DNA from: Scleropages formosus
Taxonomy: Eukaryota > Chordata > Actinopteri > Osteoglossiformes > Osteoglossidae
Length of the DNA stretch: 64,000 nt
Direction of reading: 5' to 3'
Assembly (NCBI RefSeq): GCF_900964775.1
Contig: NC_041812.1
Location: 14,317,334-14,381,333, forward strand
Shown one piece after another: positions 34,952-46,800 of this stretch. Below the pieces are notes generated by a model. It was not told the DNA's origin. It ran no database searches and was given only the letters and a program-made list of their open reading frames with translations. The translations under genes were made by a program, and so were the position numbers. Each line of letters begins with the position of its first letter. Positions within the stretch are counted from its first letter, which is position 1.

Positions 34952-37922
34952 TCAGGAGAATGAAAGGATCTTCTGCCGAACACCTGTTAGTGTCTGTCTG
35001 TTTGCTGGATGCTTGATCGGCAGTGGACAGTCAGGGATCATGCCTGCGCTCCGTTCAGCTGTGATCTGGAGCAGGGGCCGCTGCAGTTCCACCATTTGGA
35101 GTCCTTCCAAAGTCACATTGCGACAGAAGTCTACCTGGACTGTCTTCAAGGTTTGGCCATAAGAAACAATGGCATGCAAGACAGAATCGGTGATGCGGAC
35201 ACAGTTCTCCAGCCGTAGACTACGTAGGGTTGTGCAGCTCCGCAGGATGCTAACCACATCATTGTCCATGATGTGACCACACCCTGATAATGTCAGAGAG
35301 ATCAGCTTTGGGCACCTGACAACAGAGTACAAATGCATTGTTGAATCTTAATTACGTAGGTGTAGGATACAAGCATGTGACAAATTAAATAACATTCAAA
35401 GAAATTTGTTTTTAGTCAGACTGCAAAAGTGATATTATTATTGACTAACAATCATCTTTGTCATAGTTTTTTTTTTTTTTTTTTGACTACCCTTTATTCT
35501 GTACTATAAGTTCTGGATTTAGTAATAAAGCATTTAAAATATTTTGTGAAGAACTTTCTCCAAGGTAGCCGTTGACATGAACGACAATAACACCACTAAA
35601 CAAGCACAAAAAGAAAGCAAAAAAAACAAAAAAAACAATCCTGACTAACAACAGGCAGTGCAATGATACTCAAATGCACTGAACCCCTTATTCACCTCCC
35701 TTCACTGATAATCAGTTCAGAGCAGTTACTCAGCACAACAACAAAAAAGGACAGAAGCTTAATTATGCTTAGCATAGGACATTGTGTTCCAATATTGCCC
35801 TCTCAGTCCAGTTTCAATAAACAACAACCATCAAATAATGTCAATTTAACAACTGAAATAGCAGATATCACACACTCTGAAACTGCTTGTCCCAAGCGGG
35901 GTTGCGGCAAACCGGAGCCTAATCCAGCAACACAGGGTGCAAGGCTGGAAGGGGAGGGGACACCCAGGACAGGACGCCAGTCCGTCGCAAGGCACTCCAA
36001 GTGGGACTCGAACCCCAGACCCACCGGAGAGCAGGACATGGCCACTGCACCCCCCCCCCCAATAGCAGAGATTATTATTATAATTATTATTATTATTGTG
36101 CCTGAGTTGTCTGGGTGTAGGCTTGACTCCAGCTAAGTCTGTAGGGTTTGTATGCTCTCCCTGTGCCTGTGTGGGTTTCTTCCAGAGCTCTGGTTTCCTC
36201 CCACAGTCCAAAGAGATGTAGTTCAGGTGGACTGGTGATGCTAAATTGCTTGGAGTGTGTGAATTGGTGAGTGACTGTGTGTGTGGCTACCCTGTGATAG
36301 ACTGGTGTCCCTTCAACCTTGCACCCAGTAATTTCAGAATCGGCCGTGAACCTACAGGACCCTGACCAGGACAAGTAGTTAATAAAAAATCGATGGATGG
36401 GTTATTATTATTATTAGGATAGGACTGGGTAGATTGGATACGATAGGTACTTAACTAATTCCTGCAGGGAAATGTATACATACAACAGCTTAACACATGA
36501 TACATAACAAGGTGCACAGTTGTACTGGAAAAAAAATACTTAAACAGCAGATAAAAATTAAGAAATAAATAACAAAAATAGACAATTACAAATTACGGTT
36601 ACACTAGACAGTTGTGCCACAGCTCTAAGGTCACAAGGCCCTTGCCTGCTTCTCAGTATTGTAGAGTTAATAGGCCCTTGAGTGGAATTATGGAGGAAGG
36701 TGGCTGTTGGTAAGAAAGACTCCCAAGTGCCTAATTGTATACCATAACTGAACAATCCTAAAGGAGCTCTTGGTATGTTGATCACTTCATGGAGAGGATG
36801 TGAACCACTGTCCATAATGAACTCTAAGATCCTCCTCATCCTGACCTATACCACAGCCTGCAGAATTCAGACCCATTACAGAAGTATGTTGAGTCTGTGG
36901 GTCTCGCCAGCAGTGATGTTTCCCTCAGCACACAACAGCATAGTAGATGACACTGTTGACTATGGTCTGATAAAATGTGTAGAATTTTAGTACACATCAT
37001 ACACAAGCCTTTTAAGAAGGAACAGTCTGCTGAATCCTTATATAGTCCATCTGTGTTGTGAAAGCAGCCCATTTTGTTGCTGATATGGATCCCTAGGGAC
37101 TTCTAGCAAACAAAACTCCATGTCTGCAACCTCAGAGGTAACCAGGTGCAATGGCTCTTTAACACAGGAAAAATTTGCCACCAGCTACTTCATCTTCCTG
37201 ATGCAGAGCTGAAGAAGTAGTATAAAGCTACTTATAAAGACTTACCCATTTAAAAACTGGGTAATTTTTCTTATAAGTGGAATATGTATTGATGTACTCA
37301 ACCATACTTCTATAGTATTTTTGATGGTTCTCCAGGCTACATCAGTTTTATGTACTAAATGTTTCTTAACATGTATTACCATAAATTGGATTTTGAAGGT
37401 CCAGCTATAGTTGTCAAGCTTCTCTATACTTTAGTAACCTTTTCAGTTTTTTAAATTTCTGAAATGTTATATTCTCTCCACTTGCTATTCACTGTAGGTT
37501 TACCACAGTGTAGTATCTCACAGCTACATGCAACACATGTTCAAGCTGGATATTTGCATGACAAAGGAAAGCGAGTGAAGCACTTACGTGTTGCAGACAC
37601 GGTCCAGGAATGAGCTGACCAATCTCTCATGTTTCCTGCACATTTCTCTTTGAAAACTGGTCTTCATCCAGTCCTCTATGTTGCATACTTTAACCCTACT
37701 GGAGTGCCAGCTAATGGACAGGTGGTGTAGGAAGGGACCCAACACAAAGTTGTCCTTCTTCAGCTCGCCTGGGGAGTGGAAGTGTAGCAAGCACCATAAG
37801 CTTGGCTCCAAGAACACCTCTCTGAGGTGGTGGCAGGTGAGAGACAGGTTGCGACGACTGTCCTTATCCAAAAAAGAGTATAGGTGAAGCAAGCATTCAC
37901 GGTTGAGCTGTAGGATGTGCAT
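34952..37922 (-). CDS. fbxl22: F-box and leucine-rich repeat protein 22
   Basis: Substrate-receptor subunit of an SCF (SKP1-CUL1-F-box) E3 ubiquitin ligase. In mammals it is muscle-rich and located at the sarcomere Z-disc, where it acts on alpha-actinin and filamin. Two exons, 37922-37588 and 35315-34952 (TGA), give 232 residues. The F-box is at residues 4-45 ([20 protein letters not shown] ... [11 protein letters not shown]). Leucine-rich repeats follow the splice: [34 protein letters not shown] and [14 protein letters not shown], then a tail with [11 protein letters not shown]. All of these match human FBXL22 closely. The start [10 protein letters not shown] is chosen because the human protein starts at the same place (MHITQLNREC), although the frame stays open for 72 more codons upstream. 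The single intron is 2.3 kb and mostly repeats. Confidence 0.95.
35870..36060 (-). repeat. tRNA-derived SINE, (TG)n-tailed family (copy 6, fbxl22 intron)
   Basis: Minus-strand copy, ending in a C-run at 36,047-36,060 that replaces the usual G-run start. Body blocks CTGGAAGGGGAGGGGACACC and ACGCCAGTCCGTCGCAAGGC are clear. Confidence 0.85.
36110..36400 (+). repeat. Fish LINE-tail-type repeat (fbxl22 intron)
   Basis: It contains TGTGCCTGTGTGGGTTTCTT, TCCCACAGTCCAAAGAGATG, GACTGGTGTCCCTTCAACC and an end AGGACAAGTAGTTAATAAAA followed by CGATGGATGG, the standard order for this widespread fish 3' unit. Confidence 0.7.
36430..37235 (-). mobile_element. LINE (non-LTR retrotransposon) 3' fragment, antisense, fbxl22 intron
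   Basis: Read on the minus strand it has the C-terminal end of a LINE reverse-transcriptase [23 protein letters not shown] (family form 'DWTxNTDALYKKGQSRLYFL'), SVIYYAVVC-like remnants, then [10 protein letters not shown] and [11 protein letters not shown] (family form 'HPLHxxI...SFLPxAIxLxN'). Frames shift several times, so it is dead. The clade is not certain; L1/Tx1- or Rex-type is likely. Confidence 0.65.
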
Positions 37923-40899
37923 ACTCAACGATTCGAAGTCTTTAAACTCTAGCAGGGTAGATGGTCTAAGCAGAGATAGAGCAACAATGTGGAGCAGCGG
38001 GACAGCTGTAGGAGTACTCCACTGGCACTTGCACAGAAAGGGCTTGTACATATAAGGAGATGCCTTGCACATATAAGGTCTGGACGTGGTGGCTATTCTC
38101 GGATAACAACTGCCTGCCACTGAGAGAAAAATGGACATGTGTGAGCTGCGCTTGTCCCTGCAGCTTATCAGCTGCTCTAGAGAAGGAGCCTATCAGTGTG
38201 TGAACCAAATGTTATTGAGATGACTTTCCAGAAGAATAAACAGGTAAGCATCTCACATGTTCTACATTTCCAGCATGTAGGTTTCAGCCTCCTGTCTAGA
38301 CACATTAAGGAAGAGATGGATGCCATCCCCCATACTTTTGGTTTTTGGTACAGTAGGTTAGTTAGGGTGTCCTAGATGCTGAAGACTTGTTTCATTTTAT
38401 AGCTAGAGTAGTCTACCAACTTGAGACAGTTTTGCTTGATTTTCCTAAGTTCTTTGCTTTGGCACTGTTTTATTTCCTTTTTCCCCTGAAAAGTGTCTTT
38501 GTGGTCTCTGAAAAGTCCCCTAAATATCTGCACCATTTAGCACTATAAAAAAAACCTTGCACTTAGCACATTATTTTTATGTGCATGTGTTTTTATTGTG
38601 CTTTTGTCCCCACTCACCTTGATGTTATACCCTAGTCACCCCTAGACGGCTGGGTTGTAACACACCCTTTTATTGTAGTTCAGGAACAATAAGGTATATA
38701 AACAATCAACAAGTCCAAATGCTATATTGTATAACAGGCCTTTGTTATATTTTGATTGAAATAGCAGTGAAACAAAATTTTTCAAGCTTATTAGTTATGT
38801 TGTGTTTTTTTTTTTTTTTAACATTTATTCATTTAGCAGATGCTTTTCTCCAAAGCAACATGCATCTCAACAAAAATACAATTTGTGCATTACATTAAGA
38901 GAAAGACATGGCTGCAGACATATGATTCTTAAGTAAACCTAGTTTGTTACTTTTCATTTTATGCACCGATATTCATCACTCGAGTAGGTGCATAAAACGC
39001 AGGATAGATGATTCCTGATAACCTTCCTATAAATTTTTTTTCTCAGTTTTATTTTAATAAGTAAACAAACATTCACATACAATGCAGGAGTAGCGGCTGT
39101 GTAAAGGCTTGTCTGGGGATGATCATGAAATTATGGTGCATGAACATTTACACCATACATGAGCTGGAGAGATCTTGGGCGAAGTGAGTCTGGAAAAGGT
39201 GAGTTTTTCAGACCCTTGTTGAATGTGGACAGAGTTTCAGCAGTTCTGAGTGAGAGGAGGAGGTCATTCCACCACAACGGAGCCAAAACCAAGAACCCCC
39301 ACACTTTACCTTTCGTGTGCGTGACCACCAAGCGAGCAGAAGTAGATGAGCGAAGGGGTCTGGTTTGGGTGTAGCGGTTGATCAAGTCATGTAAATAGCT
39401 GGGAGCAGTTCTGTTGATGCATTTGTAGACAATAACCAGGGTCTTGAATTTGAGCCGGGCAGTTCTGTGTTTGATTATGATTTAAAGTTGAGTGATTACA
39501 AAAATACCACTAGTTCTTCTGGAGTGTCAGTTTTAGTTCAGTATTTTATAGTCATTGGAAGATTCTAGATGGCACCAAAATGTTCTAGAAAGCATCAGAT
39601 CCTGAAAAGTACTAAAATATTTGGTGCTTGGAACCCGGTTTCAAAATTTGCTACGAACGTGGAATATAGTATGAACTGTATGCTTAATGTAATAAAACTC
39701 AATGGAAAAACAATCAGCATAATGAAATTTGTTACATTGTGTAATGCTAAAATAGAATAAGTACTCATTTAAATACAATACAACATCATAATATTCATGC
39801 TGTACTAGTTTCACTTTCATATATGGATCTTTTGTGTTTTGCCCTTTTTTTTTTTTCTTCCCAGCACTACCAGAATACTCACTTTTCTGTCTGACAACCA
39901 TTTTAAATCTAACTTAAAGGAAATAACAAATTAAACATTTTGTATACAAAAAGCAATCACTGTTAGACACTCGGATGCTGACTGAGACCCAGACAATAAG
40001 AAACTCAGAGCCTCACAGCAGTAAGGCCAGCGAATGGTGTCATGCAGCAGATGGAGAACTCCTCCTTAGACACTAAGGCTAAATAGCAGGACTCAAGTAA
40101 CATAAAGTTAATGGGACAGCTGTTGTAGGTTGTAAGTTATATGTGTCATAAGCCAAGGGCTACCTGTATGATAATGTGCTAATACTGGTGTAATTTGATG
40201 TACTGAGGAGCTCATAGATATTGTAGCAACCCCCTACTCCCAACAATGCAACTGGAGTCAACTCTACACAAACAGTGGAACGAGACTATTTTTCTATGAC
40301 TCATTAAAATTCTAATTTATTTCATTTTTTAAAAAATGGCTGAATTTACGAAACACAGTGATAAGTAGAGAAAAGGGTGAGACTTCAGGTGAAAGCAAAA
40401 CCAGCCAAACTAGTCTGACTGAGTACCAGTACAGAAAGTTTAGCAAACTGATGTTTGTACTGTTCTTAATTTAGGTAATTTTTTTCTTTGTTGAAACACA
40501 AGACAGGTTGTGAGAAAAGGTTCCAAGAAGTGTTTAATCATTTCGAAAACCTTTATCTTTTTTACGTAAAGTGAGACACATTAAGGGACTTTGTTCGTGA
40601 TTACAATAATTATTTGGCACACTTCTTTCTTTCACCATGTGATTTATGGGACATTCATTCAAATTCATAGTAATTGGAAACAATTATACATATATTTCAT
40701 GGCTTTCTTCAATGACAGAAGACTACTTTACTACTAAATTAATTATGATTATAACAGAACAACAAAGCATAACAAAACAGATATTCTTAAAATGTTTAGA
40801 CACATACTGTGGTACAATGATACTATATACTGGCTGTATTGAAGACTGACTAATGGTACATGGGGAAAATACAGTATTTCAGTTCTTGCCTGGATTCGT
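37923..40899. other. Gap between fbxl22 and the Kunitz gene
   Basis: It holds the fbxl22 5' flank (37,923-38,250, with an in-frame open upstream stretch), a LINE 3' end (38,818-39,470) and AT-rich sequence with no recognised feature from 39,480 to 40,890. Confidence 0.5.
38818..39470 (-). mobile_element. L2-like LINE 3' end, antisense
   Basis: Minus-strand reading gives the C-terminal ORF end VVTHTKGKVWGFLVLAPLWW and NDLLLSLRTAETLSTFNKGL, then a 3' UTR with CACTCGAGTGATGAATATC-like sequence and the tail GAGAAAAGCATCTGCTAAAT. It is the same family as 42,930-43,873, in the opposite direction. Confidence 0.8.
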
Positions 40900-43800
40900 T
40901 TATGCTGTTTCTGATGCTTTATCTTGAAGAGGCACTTCAACACCTTTTGTTTCCTTCAGTGTGCTTTTGGACCTAAAATCACAAATCATAAAAACACCCT
41001 TGCTTACAGTCCAAATGTCAGATTGCTTAACCTTCAAGGCTACTATGTAATTGATTCATAATAGGCTGAAATTCACAAAAACAGAATGTCCATTATCAAT
41101 ACTTACTTTTTGCTCTTCAGTGCTAATACAATCACAACTATAAGTATTATTGCTCCAGCAGAACCCATTAAAATTCCAATAATTAACCCTGCAACAAAAC
41201 AGTAACAGTTAAACAACAGTTAATCAACATTCATTTAAATACTAAAAATGGGTATGGAACCCATGAAGGATGTATTGCTTTTTGTCTCATTGTTTTCCAA
41301 GCATAAGTTATTTGTGAACAGTATTACAAAAGACACAGCATTATTGTGTCCCTGGAATTTAAAATGTGGTAATACATACAGTATAATACTGTGCATATAA
41401 TCTGAAAGACTGAAAACTAAATGTTTCTTTTTTTGTAACAGGAAACTTCAAGGGACATGCATATGGTGCTTACCGATTGGTGTATCGCTTTCAGTGTCAG
41501 GCTCTAGAGTGCCATCAAAATCATCTATGCGCAAACAGAGGGGGAAAAAATAATTATACTTCAGCAAACCCATTTTCCCTTAGATATTTACATTTTCAAA
41601 GTTCCTGTAGACACATTCATAAAGTAAATCAAAGAAAGTTGCATAATATCATGTATATAGAGCTGCATATTGCACAATAAATTATATTGATATGATTAAT
41701 AATCTCAGCCATAGTCTGTCATGAGTAGTGTGTTCTTGGTGGCATGCAGTAATCTAGGTCACATCCCATTTCCCAGAATGTGAGTTTTACTCACTTAGGA
41801 TTTATGAGGCTTATTCCAAAAAAAATCAACTGCCCAACCTTGTTATCCAACGAAACCAGTACTGAGCCAAAAAAATCATAATTTTGTAGTGTTGCATATT
41901 AGTTCTTCTAAAATATAAATATTTGTCCGATAAATGTGTTTGTTTTTTGGTGGTTGTCACCAAAGAGGGATTTTCCTTCGAGGCCTGTTTTTCAGTAGTG
42001 TAAATTGTTGTATAATCTTGCTATCACTGGCTATAAATTACACAAGTACAATAAAACCCATAATTCCATCTTTTGCCAGCTCATGCCAGGTCATTTCTCA
42101 GACCATACATGCCCCAGTATTTCACACTGTACTTTTTAAAAAATTATTAAGTTTGCATAAAATACAAATATACATTTTCCCATTCCAGCTACATGTTTAC
42201 TGGCATGGAGTATGAAGTTTATTTAACTGGTGAAAGTGGGCACGTCTTAATGCATAACCTACCATGGATTCCCGAGCAGGTGGCGTTGCAACTGAGTTCA
42301 TCAATGAAGCGATTTCCGTTGCCTCCGCAGCCAGAATATTTGAAATGTGTGCACCTCTCATTAATGGAATCATAGTGCCAGAGGATATAGTTATTGAAGC
42401 AGTGCCCATAGCTCTTCTGGAAATGACAGGCTTTGGTTTCTAAACAAAAGAAAGGTAATGTACAAGCACATAAAAATGAGATTCATATGTATAAAACCAT
42501 GTCAGACCTCAAATTGTATTTGTAGTCAGTTGTTGCAATAATAACCAGACCACTGCATCGTTTAATCTAAATATTATGTAATGAACTGACAAATCAAAGA
42601 ATAAGTCCACAAAGCACAATTGTAAAAAGTATGCTGATAACTATGATGAAAAATGGAAAAGACAGCAAAGTTACGATTCCTGAGAAGAGAACATCACAGT
42701 ACAATGATTACAATTATTACAATATTCAAATGTTTTTTGCTTAAAGTTTATTGCCTTTGCCAACAAAATTGCATGTAAGCAGATATCAGTGTAGAATGAC
42801 AATATTATGTCCCTGTTGTAAATTTCTGTGCTTTTACAGATTAAGATTAGTGGTTTATTCCAAGATGGGTTCGTTTAATATGGGATGCCCTCCCCAGATC
42901 TATCGATCAAACTGGACAACTCACTCATTTTGCCCACCTCCTCGACTAAGAGTCTGTGAGTGACGACTGACTCAAATCTGTCTTTTTCTCAGCACAAGCC
43001 ACAACCCGGTCTTACAGATACATCCTGCATAACATCCTCACCTCACTACTGACTCTGCCCAACTACTTGTCCAGACCATGGTAACTTCCTATCTGGACTA
43101 CTGCAACTCTCCCCTGTGTGGCCTTCCTGCTACTGCCATCAAACCTCTACAGCTGATACAAAACGCTGTTGTCTGAGTTGTGTTTTATTTGCCAAAGCAT
43201 TCCCATGTATCTCTTATACTCATTTCCCTGCACTGGCTTCCTATAGTTGCCCAAATCAAATTCAAGACCCTAGTTATTGCCTACAAATGCATCAATAGAA
43301 CTACTTCTAGCTATTTACAAGATCGATCAACTGCTACACCCCAACCAGACTGCTTTGCTCATGTACTTCTGCTGGCTTGGTGGTCCCACGCACGAAAGGT
43401 AAAGCACGGAGGTTCTCAGTTCTGGCTCCGTTGTGGTGTAACGACCTCCCTCTCTCACTCAGAACTGCTGGAACTCTGTCCGCATTTAAAAAGGGTCTGA
43501 AAACTCACCTCTTCCACACTCACTTCGCCCCTGATCTCTTAAGCTCACGTAAGGTGTAAACGTTCATGCACCGTAACTTTATAATCATCTCCAGATAAGC
43601 CTTTACACAGCCGCTACTCCTGTACTGTATGTAAATGTTTGTGTACCATAAAAAAAGAAAAATGTAGGAAGATTATTAGGATTCATTTATCCTGCATTTT
43701 ATGCACCTACTCGAGTGATGAACATCGGTGCTTCAAGTGGAAAGAAACTAGGTTTACTGAAGAATGTCTGCAACTATGTCTCTTTCTCCTAACGTTATGC

Positions 43801-46800
43801 ACAAATTGTATTTTCGCTGAGATGTACGTTGCTTTGGAGGAAAGTGTCTGCTAAATGAATAAATGTAAATGTAAATTATTATATTTTAAATATGATTCTG
43901 GATGAAAGATTAAATTCTTAACGAAAGCACAGGATTATCAGAACTTGGAATCTGGAAGGAAAACCACAAGGAAAGCAAGCACAAAAAATAGGACATCAGA
44001 CTGTGGCCATTTACAATTCTATTAATATCACAGTAACAGTTTCTAACAGTATTTTTAAATATAGCATTATGCAAATGAGTATGAGGCTAGAAAATAGCTC
44101 ACTGTTATACAACTGGATCTTCTAGCAATCTGTCTTACTTCACTGGTCCATCACATAGACTTTTTCCCCTTATCATGCCACTTTGACACAATGTCCACAC
44201 ACACATTGTCTGAAACCGCTTGTCCCGAGCAGGGTTGCGGTGAGCTGGAGCCTAACCCGGCAACACAGAGCGTAAGGCTGGAGGGGGAGGGCACACACCC
44301 AGGACGGGAAGCCAGTCCGTCGCAAGGCACCCCAAGTGGGACTCAAACCCCAGACCCACCGGAGAGCAGGATCCGGTCCAACCCACTGCGCCACCACGCT
44401 TCCCACTGCACAAATAAAATAGCCATAAGAGATATTGATTCTATTTGCAGTCCCACGACATGGCTTCATTGTGGCTCACCACAATCATATTACAAAGGTA
44501 ATTCAGTCTTGAAGTGCCCTTTGTGAGCTGAACTCTCATAAATCGGGTGGCACAGCAAGTAGCGCTGCTGTCTCACAGAACCTGGGTGGTGTGAAAGGAC
44601 ATGGGTTTGATCCCCTGCTTAGTCTGTGTGGAGTTTGCATGTTCTCCCCGTGTCTCTGTGGGTTTCCTCGGGGTGCTCTGGTTTCCTCCCACAGTCCAAA
44701 GACATGCTCTTCAGGATCACCCATAGTGTGTGAGTGACAGAGACAGTGTGTGTGTTCTACTGATGCATGGATGAGTGACCCATTGTAAATAGTCTATCTA
44801 GCAATGTAAGTCACCTTGGTGAATAAGGTGTGTGGGCTGATAACACTGCATAGAGTTCATTGGAAGTCGCTCTGGAGAAAAGCATCTGCTAAATAAATAA
44901 GTGTAAATCATACATGTAATTACCATTAGTTTTAATGGTAAAATTTTTTTATGCATTCCTGAGTCTCAGAACTGACACCCATTTATGCTGAAACATCACC
45001 AAATCACGTTAAAATGGAGAGGTACTTCAATAGTTCACATTAATTTTCACAGCACAACATAACAGTGCACTTTCTTTTCATTCATTACTTGGTAAGATTG
45101 CATATCCAACTGCACTTGTTCAGCTATTTTGTAACTGTTGGCGTATCTGGGGTAAGGACTAATGAATGTTTACTCACTGCTATAAAAACCTATCCCTTAA
45201 GTAAGCAAAAATATACATGCCTGCATTTGATAACTTGTGGATAACTGACCAAAGCCCATATGACTGTATTCTAAGTTGACAACTTTACTACACACTTGTT
45301 AAAGGTGTAATTATTTTACTGAAGGATATACTTTAAATCCCAAAAATTATTCATCCTTTCTGAACTCCAGTTTTTTCAAAATCCTCTGTCACACTTGAAG
45401 CTTCACTAAGTTGCTGTTGTGTTTTCTAAACGAATCTTAAAATGACAATAAACTTGAAACGTGAAATAAATTGTTACTGTTGTAGAATTTTTTTCCTCAC
45501 CATCCATGGGATAGATATCACCAGCTGTAGCGGAGCAGTTTCTCATGCACAGCTTGTCAGTGAAGAAACGATTTCCATTGCCGCCTTCCCCTTTGTACTG
45601 AAATGGTAGACATTTGTCTTGTGCCTTGTCGTAATAAAGACGCACTAAAGCTTTAGAGCCAGTTCCTGGATCCATGGGCAAGTCGCACAATGCTGCAAGA
45701 GTAACAAAGATGATCAAGTTAGAGGCGATGCCTTTATAACGTTTAAGTTTGACTTAAACTGGATATCCGCACTTCAGAATGTCAGTTGACGTTGTGTTCA
45801 TGAAGCGATCCTGATTTTGGCTTTATGATACTGAATATAACACAGTTGATCCTCCCACATCGCGGGGGTTGGGGGCTCAGCCCCCCGCGACATGGAAAAA
45901 CCGCGTAAAATTTTCAGGCCCGAATGTAGCGAAACAAAGGTAGCATCTCCAGTTGGGGGAGAACTTTTTTGAGATTTAACTAGTTTTAGGACATTTTTCA
46001 GGCTATTTGGTACTCGGTCATATATTAAAGTCAGTGTTAAGTAAGATCTCCTTTTCTTTTTTTGATAGATGGGCTAGTCGACTCATTAAGTTAACTCCAT
46101 AATGGCGGCCAGCAGCAGCTGACATACCCGAAAAAAACTTATCAAATAACTTGATGATTTTCCCCTAAGTTCATCACTTTCCTCGATTTCTTGGAATCAC
46201 TTTCTGAAACACTAGTAGCTTTACATTTTGAAGCCATGACTACGTCAGGTAGAACACGCAAAGTTTGCGAGATAAACGCGGGACACAAGATCACTAGATG
46301 GGAGGAGATGTTATACACGTGTCACTGACACCATTTTGATACTCTGAAGTGCAGATATCCAGTTTTTTTGCAAAGTCTAACTTTTTACAAAAGTTAATTT
46401 TTAAAAAAAATTGTGTATATTCATGGTATTAAAATGCATTAATATTATACATATTTTTTATGCATTTATGACTCACTAAACTTTTACGTTTTCTTTATCT
46501 GCTTTATCTCTTTGTCTGCTACGTGCGCCGTCGTCTGCAGTGCTACGCGGCTTCCTGCACAAGGTCACAAAGCTCTTAAAAATCCCCATGTAATTGTTTG
46601 TTGCCGACCCGCGAGAAAAATCGAAGCCTCAATGTGGGAGGGTTAGCTGTATTATGCTTTCCTAATATTATAACTTTCCTTCAAAGTGCATATGTGTATG
46701 CTGCATTACCTTGTGATAATGACAGAAGTAGGAATCAGAGGGTTTTTTTAAGTTCTAATATGTAGTACCCTTTTAAAATGAAAAATACATGAAAATTCCA

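Noticed and set aside
34726-35338. Open frames on the plus strand over the second fbxl22 exon
   Set aside because: They are shadows of the minus-strand exon, which has homology and splice sites.
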